13,702 bases of DNA from Hymenobacter sp. (GCA_025362615.1 JANYFQ010000448.1:1-13702), one strand, 5' to 3'. Numbered from the stretch's first letter, positions 7,474-13,702 are shown. Numbers and translations are program-made. Notes: a model not told the origin generated them from the letters alone.

Positions 7474-7525
7474 AGCCGGGCCGCTGCCGGCCAACCAGCC
7501 GTAAGAGGGTATCCAGCCAGGCGGT

Positions 7526-7556
7526 GCGGGTGGGCGGCTTTTCGCCGCCCGCCCGC
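7526..7556. repeat. GC-rich hairpin, REP-like unit 1
   Basis: Arms of 13 bp (7526-7538 and 7544-7556) have one mismatch and a TTTTC loop. This is the inverted copy of the hairpin at 7596-7626. It lies 52 bp after the regulator stop codon, so it could terminate that transcript, although no T-run follows. Confidence 0.75.
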
Positions 7557-7595
7557 TTGTCGTTTGGGCGTTTTTGGTCGCTCGTTCAACGGTTA

Positions 7596-7626
7596 GCGGG
7601 CGGGCGGCGAAAAGCCGCCCGCCCGC
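7596..7626. repeat. GC-rich hairpin, REP-like unit 2
   Basis: The 13-bp arms are perfect: GCGGGCGGGCGGC at 7596-7608 and its reverse complement at 7614-7626, with a GAAAA loop. It is the reverse complement of unit 1 apart from one base. The two are separated by 39 bp, as in paired REP (BIME-like) elements. Confidence 0.8.
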
Positions 7627-7659
7627 GCCTGACAGCCGTACCGCCTGTTTGGGTAGGTT

Positions 7660-7720
7660 TTAGCGCGGTTTCCAGGCCAGTGTACACGTTTTGTGTACAC
7701 TGGCCTGGGAACCGCGCTAA
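7660..7720. repeat. 61-bp near-perfect hairpin upstream of uvrA
   Basis: Two 28-bp arms (7660-7687 and 7693-7720) flank a 5-nt loop (GTTTT) and differ at one position. Each arm begins with TTAGCGCGGTT and ends at the GTGTACAC next to the loop, which is itself palindromic. It ends 27 bp before the uvrA ATG. It could be an intergenic repeat element, a bidirectional terminator, or a leader structure for uvrA. Its length well exceeds a usual terminator stem. Confidence 0.9.
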
Positions 7721-7747
7721 GCCAATCTTACGTCCTTTCTCCGCCTT

Positions 7748-10327
7748 ATGTCAACTCCCGACCCGACCCCTTCGACCCCCCAATTTACCGGCTTCGTGCA
7801 AGTGCGCGGGGCCCGCGAACACAACCTCAAAAACATTGATGTTCGCATTCCGCGCGATGCGCTCGTGGTGTTCACCGGCGTGTCGGGGTCGGGCAAGTCG
7901 AGCCTGGCGTTTGGCACGCTCTACGCCGAGGCCCAGCGGCGTTATCTGGAATCGGTGTCGCCGTATGCGCGGCGCTTGTTTCATCAAATGGCGGTGCCCG
8001 AGGTAGATGGCATTGAGGGGCTGCCGCCGGCCGTGGCTTTGCAGCAGCAGCGCGGCACGCCCACCACGCGCTCGTCGGTGGGGTCGGTGACGACGCTTTC
8101 GAGCCTGGTGCGGATGCTGTATTCGCGGGCCGGCAACTACCCGCCGGGCCAGCCCATCATCTACGCCGAAGCGTTTTCGGCCAACACGCCCGAAGGGGCC
8201 TGCCCGCACTGCCACGGCCTGGGCCGGGTGTATGAAGTGACGGAAAACTCGATGGTGCCCGACCCCGGCCTCACCATCCGCGAACGCGCCGTGGCGGCCT
8301 GGCCCCAGGCGTGGGGCGGTCAGAACCAGCGCGATATACTTGTGAGCCTGGGGCACGACGTGGACACGCCCTGGCGCGAGCTGCCCCAAAAGCTGCGCGA
8401 CTGGATTCTGTTCACCGACGAGCAGCCCGTCGTGCCGGTGTACCCCGGCTACTCGCCCGCCCAAACCCAGCGGGCCGTGCAGCGCCGCGAAGAACCCAAC
8501 TACATGGGCACGTTTTCGAGCGCCCGCCGGCACGTTTTGCACACCTTCGCCACCACCCAAAGCCCGCTCATGAAGAAGCGGGCCTTGCAGTATATGCTGA
8601 GCGCCGCCTGCCCGGTATGCGCCGGCAAACGCCTGAAATTAGCCGCGTTAAGCGTGAAATTTGCGGGCCTCGACATTGCCGACTTTTCGGCCCTGCCGCT
8701 CAAGCAAGCCGCCGCCCTGCTGCGGCCCTACGCCCAGGGCACGGCCGCCGCCCAGGCCCACGACGCGGCCCACCCCGAACAAGCCGAAGCCGCCCGCCGC
8801 GTCGCCGCCGACCTTTCGGCCCGCCTGCTGGTGCTCCTCGATTTGGGCCTCGGCTACCTGGCCCTCGACCGCGCCACGCCCACGCTCTCGCCCGGCGAGC
8901 TGCAACGGCTGCGGCTGGCTACCCAGCTCTATTCCAATTTGTTCGGGGTCGTTTACGTGCTCGATGAGCCCTCGGCGGGCCTGCACCCGGCCGACACCGA
9001 GGCGCTGCTGACGGCGCTGGACAGCCTCAAAAAAGCCGGCAATTCGCTCTTCGTCGTCGAGCACAACCTGGACGTGGTGCGCCGCGCCGACTGGCTCGTG
9101 GACGTAGGCCCCGGCGCGGGCGAGCAGGGCGGCGAAATCCTCTACAGCGGCCCACCCGCCGGCCTGGCCGCCGTCGAAAACTCCGCCACACGGCGGTTTT
9201 TATTCGACCAGAACTTCGCCGGTCCATCGGTTTTGAGCCGCGAAAACCCGCGCCCGCCGCGTACGCCCAATGGCTGGCTTAAAGTCGCTGGCATCAGCCG
9301 CAACAACCTCACCGACTTGTCGGTACGCTTCCCGTTAGGCGTTTTCACGACGGTGACGGGCGTGTCCGGCTCCGGCAAATCCACCCTCGTCAGCCAGGCT
9401 TTGGTGGAGTTGGTAAGGGCTGAGTTGGGAGTTAAAAGTGAGGAGTTAAGGGCCGATGAAGGCGAGGAAGAATATCCAACTCTTAACTCCTCACTCTCAA
9501 CTGCTAACTCCCCGCAAGGCCGCATTACGGCCGGGGCCGAGCGCATCAACCGCCTCGTGCAGGTGGACCAGAAGCCCATCGGCCGCACTCCGCGCTCGAA
9601 CATGGCCACCTACACCGGCCTTTTTGACCACGTACGCCGCCTGTTTGCGGCCACGCCCGAGGCCCGGCAGCGCCGTTTCGATGCTGGCCGGTTCTCGTTC
9701 AACGTGGCCAAAGGCCGTTGCGAGAACTGCCAGGGCGAAGGCTTCGTGATGGTCGAATTGCTGTTTTTGCCGAGCGTGTACGCGCCCTGCGCCGTGTGCC
9801 ACGGCACCCGCTACAACGCCAAAACGCTTGAAATCAGGTATCAGAAAAAGAATATTGCCGAAGTATTGAGCCTGACGGTTGATGCGGCCCACGACTTTTT
9901 TGCCGCCGAACCCGCCGTGCAGCGCCCGCTGGCCGTGCTGCGCGACGTGGGCCTGGGCTACCTCCGCCTGGGCCAGCCCGCCACCGAACTGTCGGGCGGC
10001 GAAGCCCAGCGCATCAAGCTCGCCACCGAGCTGCAACGCGCCCCCCGCGGCCACACCCTCTACGTGCTTGATGAGCCCACCACCGGCCTGCATCCGGCCG
10101 ACGTGGAGAAGCTCCTCCTGCAACTCAACGCACTGGTGGAGAGTGGCAACACCGTCATCGTAGTGGAGCACGATATGCGCGTGGCCGCCGCCGCCGACTG
10201 GCTCCTCGACATCGGCCCCGGTGCCGGCGACGAGGGCGGGCGCATCGTGGCCGAAGGACCGCCGGCTGATGTGGCGCAAGCCGCCGGCAGCAAAACCGCG
10301 CCCTACTTACGGCGGTTTTTGGGGTGA
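7748..10327 (+). CDS. uvrA: Excinuclease ABC subunit A, class 2 (UvrA2-like)
   Basis: This is an 859-residue ABC-type DNA-damage recognition ATPase. ATPase half 1 has Walker A GVSGSGKSS (44-52), a variant signature LSPGE (380-384) and LDEPSAGLHP (from 405). Half 2 has GVSGSGKST (538-546), LSGGE (748-752) and LDEPTTGLHP (from 774). Zinc modules are formed by C152xxC155 with C288xxC291 and by C658xxC661 with C681xxC684. After RMLYSRAG (about 125) the chain passes almost directly to EGACPHCHGLG, so the UvrB-binding domain of canonical UvrA (about 940 residues) is missing. This absence and the LSPGE variant are hallmarks of class 2 UvrA, which is linked to tolerance of DNA-damaging agents and to self-resistance in some producers. 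Residues 559-588 are encoded by an in-frame heptamer-repeat insertion (9422-9510) just after the second Walker A, in a variable region. A canonical uvrA presumably exists elsewhere in the genome. No convincing promoter was seen. Confidence 0.93.
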   Translation: MSTPDPTPSTPQFTGFVQVRGAREHNLKNIDVRIPRDALVVFTGVSGSGKSSLAFGTLYAEAQRRYLESVSPYARRLFHQMAVPEVDGIEGLPPAVALQQQRGTPTTRSSVGSVTTLSSLVRMLYSRAGNYPPGQPIIYAEAFSANTPEGACPHCHGLGRVYEVTENSMVPDPGLTIRERAVAAWPQAWGGQNQRDILVSLGHDVDTPWRELPQKLRDWILFTDEQPVVPVYPGYSPAQTQRAVQRREEPNYMGTFSSARRHVLHTFATTQSPLMKKRALQYMLSAACPVCAGKRLKLAALSVKFAGLDIADFSALPLKQAAALLRPYAQGTAAAQAHDAAHPEQAEAARRVAADLSARLLVLLDLGLGYLALDRATPTLSPGELQRLRLATQLYSNLFGVVYVLDEPSAGLHPADTEALLTALDSLKKAGNSLFVVEHNLDVVRRADWLVDVGPGAGEQGGEILYSGPPAGLAAVENSATRRFLFDQNFAGPSVLSRENPRPPRTPNGWLKVAGISRNNLTDLSVRFPLGVFTTVTGVSGSGKSTLVSQALVELVRAELGVKSEELRADEGEEEYPTLNSSLSTANSPQGRITAGAERINRLVQVDQKPIGRTPRSNMATYTGLFDHVRRLFAATPEARQRRFDAGRFSFNVAKGRCENCQGEGFVMVELLFLPSVYAPCAVCHGTRYNAKTLEIRYQKKNIAEVLSLTVDAAHDFFAAEPAVQRPLAVLRDVGLGYLRLGQPATELSGGEAQRIKLATELQRAPRGHTLYVLDEPTTGLHPADVEKLLLQLNALVESGNTVIVVEHDMRVAAAADWLLDIGPGAGDEGGRIVAEGPPADVAQAAGSKTAPYLRRFLG
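9422..9510. repeat. Inverted pair of degenerate heptamer arrays inside uvrA
   Basis: The left arm (9422-9449) reads as four 7-mers: GAGTTGG, GAGTTAA, AAGTGAG, GAGTTAA. The right arm (9476-9510) reads on the other strand as GAGTTAG, CAGTTGA, GAGTGAG, GAGTTAA, GAGTTGG. The spacer is 26 bp. The whole is in frame with uvrA and encodes a low-complexity acidic/Ser-rich stretch (ELGVKSEELRADEGEEEYP, then LNSSLSTANS). Its AT content is clearly higher than the flanking coding sequence. Confidence 0.9.
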
Positions 10328-10393
10328 AGCCGGGTTGGTTGGTGTGGAACGTCGCCCTGCGCCAGCGTAGCAACAACTGCTTCTTACTGCAAA

Positions 10394-10579
10394 GCTGTTC
10401 AGCAAGTCGGCGACGGTGAAGCTGGCACGCGTTTTTAACGCGCTGCCGCCTGGCTGCGCGTCTCCGACGCGCGGCCAGGCTCGCGCAAAGCATTCCTTGC
10501 GCCTTCCTAACCGCGCGTCGGAGACGCGAAGCCAGTAAGCACGCGTTAAAAACGCGCGCCAGCCGACTTCCTAAACAGC
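10394..10579. repeat. 186-bp MITE-like nested inverted-repeat element
   Basis: The ends are imperfect inverted repeats. The left end, 10394-10442, begins GCTGTTCAGCAAGTCGG and carries GCTGGCACGCGTTTTTAACG. The right end, 10540-10579, is its reverse complement apart from a short internal deletion. Inside lies a 24-bp inverted repeat with one mismatch (10451-10474 and 10511-10534, core CGTCTCCGACGCGCGG). At the centre is a small GCGCAA/TTGCGC hairpin (10483-10502). No ORF lies within it. The termini match the dispersed repeat at 3170-3213. It fills most of the gene-free stretch 10328-10676; the first 66 bp of that stretch show nothing recognisable. Confidence 0.8.
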
Positions 10580-10584
10580 CTCTG

Positions 10585-10644
10585 CACCCAACACCCAAAA
10601 CCCAACACCCAAAACCCAACACCCAACACCCAAAACCCAACACC
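10585..10644. repeat. Heptanucleotide tandem array A(C/A)ACCCA, about 8 units
   Basis: Head-to-tail 7-mers ACACCCA and AAACCCA run in the order partial, C, A, C, A, C, C, A, partial. The array lies between the MITE-like element and the methyltransferase start, 32 bp upstream of the ATG. There are no spacers, so it is not a CRISPR array. No inverted partner was found nearby. Confidence 0.95.
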
Positions 10645-10676
10645 ACTGTCCAAGCCCACGCCACACGTTTTACGCC

Positions 10677-11309
10677 ATGCAACCCGCCAACAATCAGTTC
10701 CCTGCCCACGCCTTTCGGCGGCAGGACGAACCGCCCGATGCCGATTTTTACGCCTTTCCGCGCTTCGTGACGCACATTGACGACGCGGCCATTGCGGCGG
10801 TTACGCAGCTTTACCGCGCGTATTTTCGGCCTGATACGGTCCTGCTCGATTTGATGAGCAGTTGGGTGAGCCACCTGCCGCCGGAGGTGGCCTACGCCGC
10901 CGTTACCGGCCTGGGCCTCAACGCCGCCGAGCTGGCCCGCAACCCCCGCCTGAGCGCCGCTGTGGTGCAGGACCTCAACCAAAACCCCGTGCTGCCCTTC
11001 GCCAACAACACGTTTGACGGGGCGGCCATCTGCGTTTCCATCGACTACCTCACGCAGCCCGTGGCCGTGCTCGCCGAGCTGGCGCGGGTGCTGCGGCCGG
11101 GGGTGCCGCTGGTCGTCACCTTCTCCAACCGCTGCTTCCCGACCAAAGCCATCGCCGCCTGGCACGCCCTCGACGACCGCGGCCACCTGGCCCTGGTGCA
11201 GCAGTTTTTGGAAGCCGCCGGCGGCTGGCAGGCCATCGAGTTGCTCGACCGCAGCCCCGCCCCCGGCCGCTCCGACCCGCTGCTGGCCGTGGTGGCGCGG
11301 GCGGGGTAG
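10677..11309 (+). CDS. SAM-dependent methyltransferase (class I fold), substrate unknown
   Basis: This is a 210-residue protein with an N-terminal conserved block FYAFPRFVTHIDDAAIAAVTQLY (24-46). VLLDLMSSWVSHLP (55-68) stands in the place of methyltransferase motif I, without the usual GxGxG. LGLNAAELARNP (79-90) follows, then VVQDLNQNPVLPFANNTFD (96-114), ICVSIDYLTQP (118-128) and ELARVLRPGVPLVVTFSNRCF (134-154), which match motifs II to V of methyltransferase type 11 proteins. The DLMSSWVSHLP block is a family signature shared by a widespread but unnamed group. Substrate and pathway are not evident. The ATG at 10677 is the only sensible start, directly after the heptamer array. It stands alone, and the downstream hairpin at 11311-11354 may end the transcript. 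Confidence 0.8.
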   Translation: MQPANNQFPAHAFRRQDEPPDADFYAFPRFVTHIDDAAIAAVTQLYRAYFRPDTVLLDLMSSWVSHLPPEVAYAAVTGLGLNAAELARNPRLSAAVVQDLNQNPVLPFANNTFDGAAICVSIDYLTQPVAVLAELARVLRPGVPLVVTFSNRCFPTKAIAAWHALDDRGHLALVQQFLEAAGGWQAIELLDRSPAPGRSDPLLAVVARAG

Positions 11310-11310
11310 G

Positions 11311-11354
11311 GGGCACGGGCAAGCGTCAAAAAGCGGCGATTTTGATGGGTGCCC
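11311..11354 (+). terminator. Possible stem-loop terminator after the methyltransferase gene
   Basis: Nested complementary segments are GGGCAC (11311-11316) with GTGCCC (11349-11354), and TCAAAA (11326-11331) with TTTTGA (11340-11345). They start 2 bp after the stop codon. The stem is discontinuous and no T-run follows, so this is weak. Confidence 0.3.
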
Positions 11355-11416
11355 GGCTGCTGACCAGTCGTTTTGATGCTTGCTTTGCGACCTGACATCA
11401 ATTAAGCCTAATTTTG

Positions 11417-11560
11417 ATGCCTGTCTCGCCTGTTTATTGCATCAATACGGCCCGCGACTACCTCAACAAGCTGGTAACGATGCAGGTACTGGAAAAGAAA
11501 ACCGTGCGCGGCAATCATTATTACCTCAACCGCGAGCTTTACAGCGTGTTGGAAGAATAA
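11417..11560 (+). pseudogene. Probable remnant of a Fic-family protein C-terminus
   Basis: A 47-codon ORF (ATG 11417 to TAA 11558-11560) contains INTARDYLNKLVTMQVLEKK followed by VRGNHYYLNRELYSVLEE. This resembles the C-terminal winged-helix tail of Fic (AMP-transferase) proteins, where a helix of the type TAxKYLxxLVxxGILEK is followed by a strand of the type YYINxxLFxLL. The catalytic HPFxxGNGR part is absent upstream: there is an in-frame stop at 11393-11395, and the DNA before it shows no Fic homology in any frame. It is therefore more likely a decayed end than a functional gene. An independent small wHTH protein is the alternative. Assignment to Fic is by recall of the pattern and is uncertain. 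Confidence 0.45.
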
Positions 11561-11566
11561 AGGCAA

Positions 11567-12475
11567 TTAACTTGTCAGCAGCACTTTCCAGGCTTCTGCC
11601 AACTGCCCGTCGGCCAGCAGTTGCCGGCCCAGCTTAAGCAACTCAGCTTCCCGCGCTGGCGAGCCGGGGGCGTGTTTGTTGAGTAGGTAGGCCACGGCGG
11701 GCGTGGCGGCGAAGGCAGCCACGTCGGCGGGCGTGGGCAGGGCATCGGCTTCGATGTTGGCGAGGCGGCCCAATTCGTTGCCGCTCAGGACGTTGGAAGT
11801 GCGGAGGCGTTCGGGCAATTGGTCGATGCCGATGCCGAGGCGGCGGTTGGGCTTGGGCACCTCAAACAAGCTGGCCCCGTTGGCGCGGCAGTACCAGTCG
11901 CCGCCGAGGCGGGCCACGGCGTCGAGCTTGAAAGGGTCGATGCCGGTGGCGTCGGGCAGCAAAATGTCCTCGCGGAAGTGGGCACGTACCACGCGGCAAA
12001 TCACCAGGTTGCCGGCCCCGTTGTTCTGGCCCAGCTCGATGATTTGCTCGACCACGCACTCGAAAGCGGCCGGCGCTTCGGCCACGCGGGGCGGGCGCAC
12101 CCGCTCAGAAGCCAGCTCGGTGAGGCCGGCTTTTACGAATTCATTCACGCCCTGGGCGTACTCGGTGCTGGCCAGCGACATCTGCTCGACCAGTGCAAAA
12201 TCGCAGATGTTGATGACGACTTCGGGCACCTCGCGCACGTTTTGCAGCGTGTGTTTCTGCGAGTTGTCGCGCACCCGATTGGCGGGCGAAAAAATGAGGA
12301 TGGGCGGGTTCGAGCTGAAGGCGTTGAAGAAGCTGTACGGGCTGAGGTTCACGGTGCCATCGGCCGATACGGTGCTGGCAAAAGCCACCGGGCGCGGGGC
12401 CACCGCGCCCACCATAAACGGGTGCCACTCGTTGGGTTTGAGGTCGGAAGGCGTGAGGGAATGGAAACTGGGCAT
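11567..12475 (-). CDS. Flavin reductase family protein
   Basis: This is a 302-residue protein of the flavin reductase-like FMN-binding split-barrel family. The FMN-binding region is near the N-terminus: FMVGAVAPRPVAFASTVSADGTVNLSPYSFFNAFSSNPPILIFSP (about residues 19-63). It is followed by KHTLQNVREVPEVVINI and ASTEYAQGVNEFVKAGL. A C-terminal extension beyond about residue 215 has no recognised domain. Such proteins bind FMN and reduce flavin with NAD(P)H or act as oxidoreductases; the partner is unknown. The ATG at 12473-12475 is chosen because the conserved SLTPSDLKPNEWH opening follows directly. The open frame continuing upstream to 13591 is an antisense artefact over acs. The gene is divergent from acs across a 117-bp region. 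Confidence 0.85.
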   Translation of the reverse strand: MPSFHSLTPSDLKPNEWHPFMVGAVAPRPVAFASTVSADGTVNLSPYSFFNAFSSNPPILIFSPANRVRDNSQKHTLQNVREVPEVVINICDFALVEQMSLASTEYAQGVNEFVKAGLTELASERVRPPRVAEAPAAFECVVEQIIELGQNNGAGNLVICRVVRAHFREDILLPDATGIDPFKLDAVARLGGDWYCRANGASLFEVPKPNRRLGIGIDQLPERLRTSNVLSGNELGRLANIEADALPTPADVAAFAATPAVAYLLNKHAPGSPAREAELLKLGRQLLADGQLAEAWKVLLTS

Positions 12476-12513
12476 GAGGCGGGCGGGTTTGTGAATTGGC
12501 GGGTTTGCGGGTT

Positions 12514-12521
12514 CAAAGCTA
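12514..12521 (-). promoter_or_regulatory. -7 promoter box for the flavin reductase gene
   Basis: Read on the minus strand this is TAGCTTTG, an exact TAnnTTTG match. The predicted start is near 12507, with a leader of about 30 nt to the ATG at 12475. The nearest -33 TTG (12548-12550 complement) is at 26 bp, slightly long. Confidence 0.5.
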
Positions 12522-12535
12522 ATTCCGATTAGCTT
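12516..12535. promoter_or_regulatory. Palindrome in the divergent promoter region, possible operator
   Basis: AAGCTAAT (12516-12523) and ATTAGCTT (12528-12535) are perfect 8-bp inverted arms around TCCG. Each arm overlaps the -7 box of one of the two divergent genes. It may be an operator, or the symmetry may arise simply from two face-to-face -7 boxes. Confidence 0.5.
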
Positions 12536-12592
12536 GCGCCTTCGTTTCAAGTTCCGCCCGATTTTTCCACCCGCTGCCCAATCCCCGCCCCC

Positions 12593-13702
12593 ATGCGCAT
12601 CCGAACCCTCCCCGAATACCACGCCGCTTACCAGCAGTCGGTCGAAGACCCCGATGCTTTCTGGGCGGCCTGCGCCGAAGCCTTCACCTGGCGCAAAAAG
12701 TGGGACACCGTGCGCGGCGGCGAGTTTTCGCCCGCCGGGCGCAGCACTTGGTTTGAGGGTGGCCGCCTCAACCTCACCGAGAACTGCCTCGACCGGCACC
12801 TGGCCACGCGGGGCAACAAGCTGGCCCTCATCTTCGAACCCAACGACTCGAAGGCCCGGCACCAGCGCTTCACCTACCGCGAGCTGCACCAGGCCGTGTG
12901 CCAGTTTGCCAACGTGCTGCTCAACAACGGCGTCGAGAAGGGCGACCGGGTGCTGATTTACCTGCCCATGATACCGCAGCTGGCCATTGCCGTGCTGGCC
13001 TGCGCCCGCATTGGGGCGGTGCATTCGGTGGTGTTTGCCGGTTTTTCGGCTACCGCCATCGCCGACCGGGTGCAGGACGCCGGGGCGGCCTTCGTCGTCA
13101 CGGCCGACGGCCTGAACCGGGGCGCGAAGCAAATCCCGGTCAAGAGCGTCGTGGACGAGGCCCTTTTGCACTGCCCCGGCGTGGAGCGCGTGGTGGTGGT
13201 CGAGCACCTGGGCTGGCCCGTGACGATGCAGGCCGGCCGCGACGTCTGGTTTCACGACGAGGTAAAAAACGCCGCCGCCACCTGCCCGGCCGAAGAAATG
13301 AAGGCCGAAGACCCGCTCTTCATCCTCTACACCAGCGGCAGCACCGGCAAGCCCAAGGGCGTGGTCCACAGCCAGGCCGGCTACATGGTGTGGGCCGATT
13401 TCACGTTCCGCAACGTGTTTCAGGTCGAAGAAAACGACGTGCATTGGTGTACCGCCGACATCGGCTGGGTCACGGGCCACACCTACGGCGTGTACGGGCC
13501 GCTGCTGGCCGGCGGCACCACGCTGCTCTTCGAGGGCGTGCCGACGTACCCCGACGCGGGGCGGTTTTGGGAAGTCATCGACAAGCACCACGTCACCATT
13601 TTTTACACCGCGCCCACGGCCATCCGCAGCCTCATGGCCTTGCCCCTTGACAACGTGCTGAGCTACTCGCTGAGCAGCTTGCGCATTCTGGGGTCGGTGG
13701 GC
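12593..13702 (+). CDS. acs: Acetyl-CoA synthetase, N-terminal part (cut by window end)
   Basis: Acs activates acetate with ATP to acetyl-adenylate and then acetyl-CoA in the cytoplasm. The first 370 residues of about 630-650 are present. The N-terminus has the family's AFWAACAEAFTWRKKWDTV and WFEGGRLNLTENCLDRHL. Next come YLPMIPQLAIAVLACARIGAVHSVVFAGFS and the phosphate loop YTSGSTGKPKG (246-256). DIGWVTGHTYGVYGPLLAGG and the acetate-pocket region FYTAPTAIRSL follow, with the frame open to the last base. The catalytic C-terminal Lys, which is regulated by acetylation, is beyond the window. The start ATG at 12593 is the only one ahead of the homology. It is divergent from the flavin reductase gene. 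Confidence 0.93.
   Translation, partial: MRIRTLPEYHAAYQQSVEDPDAFWAACAEAFTWRKKWDTVRGGEFSPAGRSTWFEGGRLNLTENCLDRHLATRGNKLALIFEPNDSKARHQRFTYRELHQAVCQFANVLLNNGVEKGDRVLIYLPMIPQLAIAVLACARIGAVHSVVFAGFSATAIADRVQDAGAAFVVTADGLNRGAKQIPVKSVVDEALLHCPGVERVVVVEHLGWPVTMQAGRDVWFHDEVKNAAATCPAEEMKAEDPLFILYTSGSTGKPKGVVHSQAGYMVWADFTFRNVFQVEENDVHWCTADIGWVTGHTYGVYGPLLAGGTTLLFEGVPTYPDAGRFWEVIDKHHVTIFYTAPTAIRSLMALPLDNVLSYSLSSLRILGSVG

Larger units (their letters stand above)
12504..12537 (+). promoter_or_regulatory. Candidate promoter for acs
   Basis: TTTG at 12504-12507 and TAGCTTG at 12530-12536 are separated by 22 bp, fitting the Bacteroidota TTTG-N(17-23)-TAnnTTTG layout with an imperfect -7 box. The predicted leader is about 50 nt. 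The -7 box lies in the right arm of the palindrome at 12516-12535. Confidence 0.45.

Noticed and set aside
10585..10644. CRISPR-like repeat array
   Set aside because: Contiguous 7-bp units without spacers and no cas genes.
11380..11637. 85-codon plus-strand frame after the methyltransferase gene
   Set aside because: Runs into the flavin reductase gene end in antisense and has no homology; the overlapping frame at 11417-11560 gives the recognisable winged-helix pattern.
12476..13591. Upstream extension of the flavin reductase frame through acs
   Set aside because: Antisense to a well-conserved acs; flavin reductase homology begins just after the ATG at 12475.

Overview
The window looks like chromosomal DNA of a high-GC member of the Bacteroidota, most likely Hymenobacter or a close relative in the Cytophagales. 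This rests on strongly GC-rich codon use, promoter-like boxes of the Bacteroidota type (TAnnTTTG), scarcity of Shine-Dalgarno sequences, and the gene types present (TIGR01777 epimerase next to a GbsR/MarR regulator, UvrA class 2, HipA-like kinase with DUF3037, LRR-kinase). The genus is an inference from these features, not from a database search. No rRNA, tRNA, CRISPR array, transposase or phage gene was found.

Layout. (1) 144-2432: a copper-exporting P1B-type ATPase (copA), complete except for one in-frame TAG at 1443-1445, seven codons before the phosphorylated Asp. (2) 2470-2991 (minus): a small GAF-domain protein, convergent with copA. Its start abuts a pair of inverted heptanucleotide-repeat arrays (2994-3153). 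(3) 3258-5847 (plus): a compact run of three genes, namely a HipA-like kinase, an overlapping DUF3037 protein, and a leucine-rich-repeat protein kinase. (4) 5957-7473 (plus): a TIGR01777 nucleotide-sugar-epimerase-like oxidoreductase and a GbsR/MarR-family repressor, preceded by a palindrome that overlaps the promoter and is probably the regulator's own operator. (5) 7474-7747: a gene-free stretch with three strong hairpins. (6) 7748-10327: a class 2 UvrA that lacks the UvrB-binding domain and carries an in-frame heptamer-repeat insertion. (7) 10328-10676: a gene-free stretch holding a 186-bp MITE-like inverted-repeat element and a third heptamer array. (8) 10677-11309: an uncharacterised SAM-dependent methyltransferase. 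(9) 11417-11560: a small ORF that resembles the tail of a Fic-family protein. (10) 11567-12475 (minus) and 12593-13702 (plus): a flavin reductase-family protein and acetyl-CoA synthetase (cut by the window end), transcribed divergently from a shared 117-bp region with a palindrome.

The genes are mostly independent housekeeping or accessory functions. The tightest functional links are the HipA-like/DUF3037 pair (26-nt overlap), possibly with the LRR-kinase, and the epimerase with its MarR-type regulator. The most striking non-gene signal is the density of short repeats. Three unrelated sequences share a 7-bp tandem period (2994-3153, 9422-9510, 10585-10644). A dispersed ~44-bp repeat is shared between 3170-3213 and 10394-10437, with a partial copy at 10540-10579. 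REP-like hairpins lie upstream of uvrA.
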